From: JAHIGH01 sp964564035
Lineage (GTDB): Bacteria; Patescibacteriota; Microgenomatia; Levybacterales; UBA12049
Reading direction: 5' to 3'
NCBI GenBank assembly: GCA_964564035.1
Contig: CAZLZN010000037.1
Coordinates: forward strand, 1 to 6,324
Length of the DNA: 6,324 nt
Positions 1 through 5,421 of the stretch are shown in pieces (position 1 is the stretch's first letter; the number at the start of each line of letters is the position of its first letter). The notes under the pieces are model-generated. The model was not told the DNA's origin. It was given only the letters and a program-made list of their open reading frames with translations, and did no database searches. The position numbers and the translations under genes were made by a program.

Positions 1-2354
1 CAAACCTGCAGGTTGAGCTTGGTAAGTTTGTTGAGGGAAGTGCGGTCGCGGATGCCGAGAAATACTTGCTTCATGACGGCAACGGCGGTATATTCCAGAA
101 CGAGGCGGCGTTCTCAAATATTCTGGCGGCGGTCGGGACTTTTGGGAAATTAGAAGCACAGGAGATAAGCTCTGCCACGATAAGCGCCGGGTTGATTGAT
201 CTCGGATCAATTTCGATCGACGGCAATGCTTCTTCATTTAATGTAATTAACGGTCTGGGCGATAACATCTTCTCTATCGACCAAACAGGGAACGCGACGG
301 TTTCGGGTAGATTAAAAGCCGGTTCGGCGAGCTTCGGGGCATTTGGCGAAGTTACAATTGACAGCATCGGCAGTATCACGACAACAGCATCTGTAAGTGC
401 TCAGAGCTTTGCTCTCACGACCGGAAGCATAACAACCGGCAATGGAGTTGAGGCATTCGCGTTCAATAACGCAGTTAATAACAAGATATTCGCGATCGAT
501 CAGACCGGGAACGCTACGCTGTCCGGAACACTTACCACGTCGGTTGGTAATTATGATATTGCCGAAGATTATCCGACCAAAGACAACACGATCGAAGCCG
601 GAGAAGTGCTCAGTATTGATCCTGAAAATGACGGATATGTTGTCCGCTCCAGCGGAAGTTATGACAAGGGCCTGATCGGTATTTATTCCGAAAAACCGGG
701 CTTCAGACTGTCGCAAAAAGACGGACTTATCAACGGAGACCGAGCTATTCCTGTTGCCTTGGCCGGACGCGTGCCTGTAAAGGTTAGCAGTGAGAATGGA
801 AATATAGTCAAGGGCGATTATCTGACTTCGTCATCAATAGCAGGAGTCGCTATGAAAGCTACGAAGGCAGGACAGATAATCGGTAAAGCGCTTGAGGATT
901 ATGATGGAGCCGGTGCCGGTAAGATAATGGTTTATGTCTCAACAGGTTATGCAGATCCGTCCAATATACTTGCGGACATGGTTCTTGATGAGAACGGCAA
1001 ATTGGCTATAGCCAGCATTTCAGCAAAATCCATAACGCTTCCATCCAGTGTCGTGATCAGCGGCCGCGAAATAAACGGCTCGCTTGATACTCTTCTGACC
1101 GGCGTCGCCGAGGGTCTAAATGATGTCACCGCGAAAGCTGACGATCTGAAGAGTGATGTACTTGCGATAGCCGCGAGGACCGAGACGATCGAGGAAAAAG
1201 TCGAGAAGCTCGAGACTGCCGAGAAAGAACAGACTGAAAAGATCGAGGAGACCAAAGATATTGCTAAGCTTGCCATTGAACAGGCTCAAAATCTGGGTGA
1301 CAAAGTTGCATCAAATGAAGCTGTGATCGCTGAGCTGAATCAGAAACTGGAAGAGATGTCTTCTGCGACAAGCTCAGCCGGTCTTGATGAGATCAACAGA
1401 AGACTGAACGAGCTAACGGCATCTCTTCTAAATAGCGCGACGCCGTCGGCAACGCCTGCTCCTCAAATAACCGAAATTCCGGTCAGTCCGGCGGAGAGCG
1501 ATATTGAACTGACATCTCCGGACATACTGATATCTTCGGAGTCTGCCGAGATTGCTTCGTCAAGCGCGCAGTATCTGTCTACAGCGAGTCTGCCTGCCGA
1601 TATGTCGGTCTACAGCTTCACAGTAAAGGATGTATTCAGGGCATTTGGAGAAACTACTCTAAGCGATACTACAATCGCGGGCGGCGTGCTTGTGACGGGT
1701 CAGGCTATCCTTGATGACACGGCAATTTCAGGTAATCTGACAGTTGACGACAGGGTGATCGTGAACAATACTTTGTCAATTGCCGATAACTCTATAAACG
1801 TAAGCGGTACGCCAAATGACGTCGAGGCAACCGACGGCATACTGTATCTCCAGAATTCAGCTCTTGCCAACGGCATAGATATATTCAACGGCGAGTTGAC
1901 GATCGACAAAGAGGGAAATCTGGCGATCAAAGGCAATGTTGATGTGGCTGGTGATTTGAAGATCAAAGGCGATCTGCAGATCGAGGGCGCGATCACGATC
2001 ACAGCGACCGCGGCCGGACGGATCAAAGCAAGGGACGCTCTATATATCTCCGCACCGGGACAGGTGAAGACGGCCGATTCGACGCTCAGCGATCAGACAG
2101 CAATCGTCGGGATTGCCGCAAACAGCGCGAATGCCGGAGAACAAGTAACAGTAATTGTCGGGGGCAAGGCGCGAGGATTCAGTAATCTGGAGGCTGGCCG
2201 CAAATATTATCTGGGAGAAAACGGCGAGATTACGTCAGTCCTTCCCGCGAACGCGATCGATGCTATCCCGGTCGGGGTCGGATTTACGGAGACCGAGATG
2301 ATAATCCAGATATCACAGAATTCGATAGCGGATACACTGAGCGCGGTGCTATAA
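1..2354 (+). CDS. Large repetitive fibre-like surface protein, 5' end outside the window
   Basis: The frame is open from base 3 to the TAA at 2352-2354. The first in-frame start-type codon, TTG at 66, lies in continuous coding sequence (upstream codons read NLQVELGKFVEGSAVADAEK), so this is a 5'-truncated gene of at least 783 codons. Numbering from Leu66: residues 66-83 and 139-156 are near-identical beta-repeat units (IFSIDQTGNATVSG / IFAIDQTGNATLSG). Residues 160-295 form a compact cassette with YDIAEDYPT, AGRVPVKV, GDYLTSSS and GKIMVYVS, resembling cassettes common in CPR surface proteins and phage appendages. Residues about 347-455 are a heptad-rich, Glu/Lys-rich coiled coil. Residues 456-490 are a Ser/Thr/Pro linker. 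Residues 520-640 hold further beta repeats, and 650-760 form a C-terminal head (KYYLGENGEIT). No membrane segment is visible. I infer a trimeric extracellular fibre or adhesin; a prophage tail fibre is the alternative, but no phage genes are nearby. Confidence 0.85.
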   Translation, partial: NLQVELGKFVEGSAVADAEKYLLHDGNGGIFQNEAAFSNILAAVGTFGKLEAQEISSATISAGLIDLGSISIDGNASSFNVINGLGDNIFSIDQTGNATVSGRLKAGSASFGAFGEVTIDSIGSITTTASVSAQSFALTTGSITTGNGVEAFAFNNAVNNKIFAIDQTGNATLSGTLTTSVGNYDIAEDYPTKDNTIEAGEVLSIDPENDGYVVRSSGSYDKGLIGIYSEKPGFRLSQKDGLINGDRAIPVALAGRVPVKVSSENGNIVKGDYLTSSSIAGVAMKATKAGQIIGKALEDYDGAGAGKIMVYVSTGYADPSNILADMVLDENGKLAIASISAKSITLPSSVVISGREINGSLDTLLTGVAEGLNDVTAKADDLKSDVLAIAARTETIEEKVEKLETAEKEQTEKIEETKDIAKLAIEQAQNLGDKVASNEAVIAELNQKLEEMSSATSSAGLDEINRRLNELTASLLNSATPSATPAPQITEIPVSPAESDIELTSPDILISSESAEIASSSAQYLSTASLPADMSVYSFTVKDVFRAFGETTLSDTTIAGGVLVTGQAILDDTAISGNLTVDDRVIVNNTLSIADNSINVSGTPNDVEATDGILYLQNSALANGIDIFNGELTIDKEGNLAIKGNVDVAGDLKIKGDLQIEGAITITATAAGRIKARDALYISAPGQVKTADSTLSDQTAIVGIAANSANAGEQVTVIVGGKARGFSNLEAGRKYYLGENGEITSVLPANAIDAIPVGVGFTETEMIIQISQNSIADTLSAVL
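261..533 (+). repeat. Two copies of an IDQTGNA beta-repeat unit in the fibre gene
   Basis: Bases 261-314 and 480-533 encode DNIFSIDQTGNATVSGRL and NKIFAIDQTGNATLSGTL, 73 residues apart. Protein identity is high while many third codon positions differ, so this is an old, selected protein repeat and not a recent DNA duplication. A weaker third copy (IFNGELTIDKEGNLAIKG) is encoded at 1881-1934. Such units usually form stacked strands in trimeric beta fibres; that role is inferred. Confidence 0.7.
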
Positions 2355-2579
2355 AACCTGACTTTTCCAATTAGTTGTCCTCTCCACAATATTTGCAAAA
2401 TTGACTTTATCTCTGTGGATATCTCTTGAAGACTTACGATATAGCTGTCCCAACTAACCGACCATGTTCCTTAAGGCAATCTGCTCCGCAATAGCACCGT
2501 TTTCGCCCTCCTGATAAATGCCATGAGCCGTATTGAAGACTATTGGTGTCCTATAAACAAAGGGTTTGAGGCCAAAAAT
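2349..2579 (-). pseudogene. Possible decayed gene fragment with one in-frame stop, family unknown
   Basis: On the minus strand one reading frame from 2579 down to the TAG at 2349-2351 has only one internal stop (TAG, 2454-2456). It is bounded upstream by TGA at 2580-2582 and has no usable start codon. The first part includes PFVYRTPIVFNTAHGIYQEG and GENGAIAEQIALRNMVG; after the stop it continues YRKSSRDIHRDKVNFANIVE and RTTNWKSQVL. The composition looks like real protein and both halves share a frame, which suggests a gene remnant with a point nonsense mutation (CAG to TAG would be one transition). I do not recognise the family; the C-terminal tail of a glycosyltransferase or a transposase are guesses only. 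Chance open sequence is possible. Confidence 0.25.
2357..2368 (+). repeat. Left arm of imperfect 12-bp inverted repeat
   Basis: CCTGACTTTTCC here pairs with GGAAAATTCAGG at 2600-2611, 11 of 12 positions complementary, bounding 255 bp in total. The arms lie just outside or at the edges of the possible gene fossil, as the termini of a small insertion or MITE-like element would. No target-site duplication is evident next to either arm, so this could be chance in AT-rich DNA. Confidence 0.3.
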
Positions 2580-2599
2580 TCACAAATAAAGTGAAAGGT

Positions 2600-2611
2600 G
2601 GAAAATTCAGG
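2600..2611 (-). repeat. Right arm of imperfect 12-bp inverted repeat
   Basis: GGAAAATTCAGG is the partner of the arm at 2357-2368, with one mismatch. It lies 19 bp beyond the stop codon of the minus-strand TPR gene (stop at 2631-2633). At a loop of 231 nt it is unlikely to act as an intrinsic terminator. The rest of 2355-2630 shows no T-tract hairpin and no other gene. Confidence 0.3.
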
Positions 2612-2630
2612 CTCTAATCAAATACACTCT

Positions 2631-3320
2631 TTACTTTTTTCCGCCTGTTTTTGAAGCAGAAGCGGTTGCCAGCATATCTAACTCATAATCGAACTGCATT
2701 CTGCCTAGCTTGTCTGTTTTTGGAGCGAGCTCTTTTGCTCTTTTGAAATACGCAATTGCTTCCTCTTTCTTCCCAAACTCCTTAGATACTTGACCTAATT
2801 TGGCATAGACACTTGCGGTTACTAAGCCCAGCTTCATAGATTGTATAAAATCTTTTTCTGCTTCTTGATACTTTTTCGCGGCAAGATATGCTGTTCCTCT
2901 GTGTTCCAAATATGCAGGATTATTGGGGGCAAGTATAACGGCATGACTGAATGCTTCTATTGCATGCTTAGGAGAGTTTGGATCGAGCTCATAAAATCGT
3001 TCATATATCTGTCCGAGAAAAAACCATGCGTCAACATTTTTCGGCTGTTCATTTGTTAACTGTCTCACTTCCTGAACTGCTTCATTTACCAGTTGTTTCG
3101 CCTTCGCCTGTTCATCAAAGCTTGGACCGAGTTTGCCAAGTATCCTGTCTACTTCTTTAACTTTTAATTTAGCCGCATCCAACGTCCCTGAAGAGTCTTT
3201 GTTTGTTTCAGCCTCTACAGATTCTTTTTGTGGGGTTTGAGTGTTACGAATGTATGAGAATACAAAAGACCCAATAATTACTACCGCTATTCCTATGACA
3301 GTACCGGCCAATGCCTTCAT
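2631..3320 (-). CDS. Membrane-anchored TPR-repeat protein (paralogue 1)
   Basis: From ATG at 3320 this encodes 229 residues. Residues 4-23 are a hydrophobic helix (signal anchor), followed by a polar linker (about 27-70) and three TPR units at roughly 98-131, 137-168 and 171-204. TPR signature residues are visible in AWFFLGQIYERF, YLAAKKYQEAEKDF and EEAIAYFKRAKELAP. TPR arrays are protein-protein scaffolds; with this topology the array should lie outside the membrane. The frame also runs back to a TTG at 3359 (242 aa), but that adds a charged polar stretch before the anchor, so I prefer the ATG. No Shine-Dalgarno precedes the ATG; a weak -10 (TACGAT) lies just upstream, which would give an almost leaderless mRNA. 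It aligns along its length with the plus-strand protein at 4104-4796: an anchor, a linker, a 'W.FLG.IY' first repeat and 'RAK.L.P' in the last. The binding partner is unknown. Confidence 0.85.
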   Translation of the reverse strand: MKALAGTVIGIAVVIIGSFVFSYIRNTQTPQKESVEAETNKDSSGTLDAAKLKVKEVDRILGKLGPSFDEQAKAKQLVNEAVQEVRQLTNEQPKNVDAWFFLGQIYERFYELDPNSPKHAIEAFSHAVILAPNNPAYLEHRGTAYLAAKKYQEAEKDFIQSMKLGLVTASVYAKLGQVSKEFGKKEEAIAYFKRAKELAPKTDKLGRMQFDYELDMLATASASKTGGKK

Positions 3321-3325
3321 TAAGT

Positions 3326-3345
3326 CACTATCGTACCACACTATC
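3326..3345 (-). promoter_or_regulatory. Short direct repeat upstream of TPR gene 1
   Basis: CACTATC occurs at 3326-3332 and again at 3339-3345, 13 bp apart, directly upstream of the ATG at 3320. It overlaps the weak minus-strand -10 candidate TACGAT (3331-3336). It could be an operator half-site pair, but 7-bp repeats arise easily by chance. Confidence 0.2.
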
Positions 3346-3366
3346 CTGATATGAAACAATAACGTA

Positions 3367-3395
3367 TTGACTTTAGTTCCTTACTTTTTTATAAT
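3367..3395 (+). promoter_or_regulatory. Sigma70-type promoter of the toxin-antitoxin operon, predicted leaderless
   Basis: TTGACT at 3367-3372 and a perfect TATAAT at 3390-3395 are separated by exactly 17 bp. Transcription should begin about 7 bases after the -10, near 3402, while the antitoxin ATG starts at 3405. The mRNA would have essentially no 5' leader, which agrees with the lack of any Shine-Dalgarno sequence there. Confidence 0.75.
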
Positions 3396-3404
3396 TTCCT
3401 TACT
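3377..3404 (+). repeat. vapO: 9-nt direct repeat bracketing the -10 box, candidate operator
   Basis: TTCCTTACT occurs at 3377-3385 and at 3396-3404, 19 bp from start to start, about two helical turns. One copy lies in the promoter spacer and the other fills the gap between the TATAAT and the start codon. AbrB-type antitoxins, alone or with their toxin, commonly repress their own promoter, so this is a natural place for autoregulatory binding. The operator role is inferred. Confidence 0.45.
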
Positions 3405-3656
3405 ATGCAGCAGGCGACGATTACCAGCAAACTACAGTTCACTATACCAAGCCGGATTGCAAAAAAAGCAGGAATAAAACAGGGAGACAAAGTAGATGTT
3501 TCAGAAGAAAACGGTAGAATAATTCTAACTCCCATGAAGCAGTTAATACATAAATTATCCGGCTCTCTCTCGATGCCGAAGGAGTGGGAGGGCAAAGATA
3601 TTGATGGTATAATTCGCGAGGCAAAGAGCGAGTATTACGGAACCAAAAAACAATAA
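3405..3656 (+). CDS. vapB: SpoVT/AbrB-fold antitoxin of a VapBC-type module
   Basis: The 83-residue product has the AbrB swapped-hairpin DNA-binding domain at about residues 3-45: TSKLQFTIPSRIAKKAGIKQ followed by GDKVDV and GRIILTP. Residues 59-83 are a charged, helix-prone tail (KEWEGKDIDGIIREAKSEYY), the part that in VapB antitoxins wraps around the toxin and blocks its active site. In the family the protein dimerises, binds the operon promoter and neutralises the partner PIN RNase. Its TAA overlaps the toxin ATG by one base (TAATG), so translation is probably coupled. The ATG lies about 3 bases from the predicted transcription start and has no Shine-Dalgarno. Length and layout fit the family well. 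Confidence 0.9.
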   Translation: MQQATITSKLQFTIPSRIAKKAGIKQGDKVDVSEENGRIILTPMKQLIHKLSGSLSMPKEWEGKDIDGIIREAKSEYYGTKKQ

Positions 3657-4054
3657 TGTTTATCGATACCAACTATTTTCTTCGTTTTCTGCTGGATGAT
3701 GTTCATGAGCAAAATGTGATTGTTGAAAAATTATTCTTGAAAGCTTATGAAGAAAAAATTTATGTCGTTACTTCGATAATTGTATTTTTTGAGTTGAATT
3801 GGGTATTGAACTCGTATTATAAGAAGAATAAAGAAGAAATAATCCCTTTATTAAATCAGCTCCTGAAGCTATCGTTTATTGAGCTAGCCGAGAGAGAAAT
3901 TTTCGTCAAAGCGCTTTTTTTATACGCAAATACATCTAACCTTGATTTGGAGGATTGTTATAATTTATTTTATGCAAAAAGCGCTGAGGCTAATAAATTT
4001 ATGACGTTTGATAAAAAATTAGAGAAAGAATTCAATAGAGAGATGTCGAAATGA
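3656..4054 (+). CDS. vapC: PIN-domain ribonuclease toxin (VapC type)
   Basis: The 132-residue product is a full-length PIN domain. Acidic metal-binding residues sit where expected: Asp4 in FIDTNYFLR, Glu46 in VFFELNW, Asp97/Asp100 in LDLEDCYN, and Asp119 in MTFDKKL. In the VapC family these coordinate Mg2+ or Mn2+ for endonucleolytic cleavage, often of tRNA or rRNA; the target here cannot be told from sequence. It begins at the overlapping TAATG after the antitoxin and has no Shine-Dalgarno of its own, consistent with coupled translation that keeps toxin below antitoxin. The coding sequence is AT-rich (about 29% G+C over 3661-3780, against roughly 43-47% in sampled lines of the first TPR and fibre genes), which suggests acquisition by transfer. 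The catalytic set looks intact, so the toxin is probably active. Confidence 0.9.
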   Translation: MFIDTNYFLRFLLDDVHEQNVIVEKLFLKAYEEKIYVVTSIIVFFELNWVLNSYYKKNKEEIIPLLNQLLKLSFIELAEREIFVKALFLYANTSNLDLEDCYNLFYAKSAEANKFMTFDKKLEKEFNREMSK

Positions 4055-4060
4055 ACCCTC

Positions 4061-4089
4061 TTAACTCTACGGCGCATGGGAAATATGTT
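4061..4089 (+). promoter_or_regulatory. Candidate promoter of TPR gene 2 with very short leader
   Basis: TTAACT (4061-4066) and TATGTT (4084-4089) are 17 bp apart, each matching four of six consensus bases. The start would fall near 4096, about 8 bases before the ATG at 4104. No Shine-Dalgarno precedes that ATG (ATATTTTTGTT). Overlapping alternatives such as TAATAT at 4089-4094 would shorten the leader further. Confidence 0.4.
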
Positions 4090-4103
4090 AATATATTTTT
4101 GTT

Positions 4104-4796
4104 ATGTGGAGATCGTATTCTTTTATTTTTATCGTAGCGACAATTGCTATTTCAATTTTATTGATCCTGTTTATGCCGTATGTAAAAAGCGGAAATCCGA
4201 ATACCCAAAACCTTTCCCCGGAAGTGCAAAAGCTTTTGGACAGTGCCGATGAGAAGAATAAGAGAGCGCGGGAATTGCTTTCAAAGAACGATACTACGCC
4301 TAAGGAACAGGCAGAGGCAAGATCGCTTATTCAGAGCTCAATTGATGAGGCTAAAAAAGCTACCGAGCTTGCTCCGGACAATCCCAAAACCTGGACGTTT
4401 TTGGGGCTTATATATAAACAGTTGATCGATATTAATCCGAAAAATGCCGCTCTCGCGGAGAGCGCGTTCAAGAAGGCGATCACGCTGAGCCCTGCCAGTC
4501 CGAATTTGTATAATGAGCTTGCGTCGGTCTATATATCGGGAAACAAGTATAAAGATGCAGAGAAATTACTGCTTATGGCGGTTAAATTAAACAAAATAAA
4601 TCCTAATTATCACTACAAATTGGGCAACGTATACGCGGAGCTTTCTGAATTTGATAAAGCCAGATCGGAGTACGTACGGGCGAAGAGCCTGACCCCGGCC
4701 AGCGCTAGCGCAAGCCTCCTGATGATCGACGTACAAATGCGAAAACTTGAGGAGCGCGCCAAGAAAGCCAGCTCAGGGGGAAACAGGGAGAGATGA
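4104..4796 (+). CDS. Membrane-anchored TPR-repeat protein (paralogue 2)
   Basis: This 230-residue protein has an N-terminal hydrophobic helix at about 5-25 (SFIFIVATIAISILLILFMP), a charged helical linker (38-90) and TPR units at roughly 94-131, 134-167 and 168-201. Repeat residues are visible in TWTFLGLIYKQL, YISGNKYKDAEKLLLMAV and YKLGNVYAELSEFDKARSEY. It ends in a basic tail (KKASSGGNRER). With a signal anchor the TPR array should face outward and act as a protein-binding scaffold. It shares architecture and repeat order with the protein encoded at 2631-3320 and is divergent from it, so the two probably arose by duplication. Its last 24 bases overlap the 3' end of the convergent minus-strand gene. 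No partner can be named. Confidence 0.85.
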   Translation: MWRSYSFIFIVATIAISILLILFMPYVKSGNPNTQNLSPEVQKLLDSADEKNKRARELLSKNDTTPKEQAEARSLIQSSIDEAKKATELAPDNPKTWTFLGLIYKQLIDINPKNAALAESAFKKAITLSPASPNLYNELASVYISGNKYKDAEKLLLMAVKLNKINPNYHYKLGNVYAELSEFDKARSEYVRAKSLTPASASASLLMIDVQMRKLEERAKKASSGGNRER

Positions 4797-5408
4797 GTCC
4801 TGAAGTAAGCTGCTGTCGGGATTGTAGAACTGCGAGGCAAAAAGCCAGTAAATCAGTGCGATAAGAAGCAAAAAAATAATTACAAAATAAACCGGACTTG
4901 CGGTAAATTTTAATTTGGGGAGTAAATTTAGTCTCTTTTTTTGGCCGCGCGGCTTTTCATTGAGCTTCACTAAATTTTCGATGTGATTTTGGTTTTGTTC
5001 ATTGAGAATCGACTGGGCTTCGGTGACTTGAGACTGCGGAGGATCAGTAATTTCCACGTCGGGTTTTACATCAATTACCTCGGGCTCTGCCGCTGCTTCG
5101 GGGACTTCTTCTTTTTCCGGTAATTCATTTGTTTCTTCATTGTTTTTTTTAGTCTTGATCTTTTGGATCATTTTCAGAACTTTAGGGAAGTTCGCGACGC
5201 GCTGAGATTGAGAGGATATTTCGAGCCTGCTAAGAATAATTCTTATCTCCCGGGAAGATAACTCAACCTCTCCATCAACGAGCTTAATTTTTGCCGCCAG
5301 ATCATCAATTGATGCCATCGGATATTCCTGTACTGCTTCAAGCAGGCTCAAGACAGATTTATTTTCGAGTAAATGTTTGATTTGAATGTTTTTGTAATCA
5401 AGTGCCAT
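4773..5408 (-). CDS. Single-pass membrane protein with cytoplasmic helical, possibly winged-helix, domain
   Basis: From ATG at 5408 the product is 211 residues. Residues 1-70 are a compact helical region (SVLSLLEAVQEYP, then SIDDLAAKIKL and SREIRIILSRLEI) whose helix/turn spacing resembles a small winged-helix or subunit-adaptor domain. Residues 78-168 are a charged, disordered linker rich in Lys, Glu and Pro. Residues 171-191 are one membrane helix (SPVYFVIIFLLLIALIYWLF), followed by about 20 residues. Basic residues before the helix (RGQKKRL) predict a cytoplasmic N-terminus. An upstream ATG at 5414 is in frame, but the CAGGAG at 5415-5420 abuts it directly and is 6 bases from the ATG at 5408, so I chose the latter. 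It is the third gene of the operon, 13 bases after the preceding stop. I do not recognise a family; a membrane-tethered regulator or an anchor protein are possibilities. Confidence 0.75.
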   Translation of the reverse strand: MALDYKNIQIKHLLENKSVLSLLEAVQEYPMASIDDLAAKIKLVDGEVELSSREIRIILSRLEISSQSQRVANFPKVLKMIQKIKTKKNNEETNELPEKEEVPEAAAEPEVIDVKPDVEITDPPQSQVTEAQSILNEQNQNHIENLVKLNEKPRGQKKRLNLLPKLKFTASPVYFVIIFLLLIALIYWLFASQFYNPDSSLLQDSSLPVSP

Positions 5409-5414
5409 TGTCAT

Positions 5415-5420
5415 CTCCTG
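5415..5420 (-). promoter_or_regulatory. Shine-Dalgarno that selects the downstream ATG
   Basis: CAGGAG on the minus strand is the only convincing Shine-Dalgarno at any start in the window. It touches the ATG at 5414 and lies six bases before the ATG at 5408, which is the standard spacing, so it argues for initiation at 5408. Confidence 0.7.
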
Positions 5421-5421
5421 C

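Noticed and set aside
312..716. 134-codon minus-strand frame under the fibre gene
   Set aside because: The opposite frame encodes conserved beta repeats and a recognisable cassette; this frame has no domain or start signals.
947..1276. 109-codon minus-strand Ser-rich frame
   Set aside because: It is antisense to the coiled coil; the Ser/Phe bias is what reversing Glu/Lys codons produces.
2207..2398. 63-codon minus-strand frame crossing the end of the fibre gene
   Set aside because: Most of it is antisense to the conserved C-terminal head, and it has no start signal. The alternative minus-strand frame reported as a fossil is more protein-like.
2580..2582. Possible TGA=Gly recoding that would extend the fossil frame
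   Set aside because: TGA ends the toxin, the second TPR gene and the HTH-like membrane gene at natural family lengths, and a further in-frame TGA lies a few codons upstream.
2841..3160. Plus-strand frames of 60-72 codons
   Set aside because: They are antisense to the TPR repeats of the minus-strand gene, with no start signals or recognisable content.
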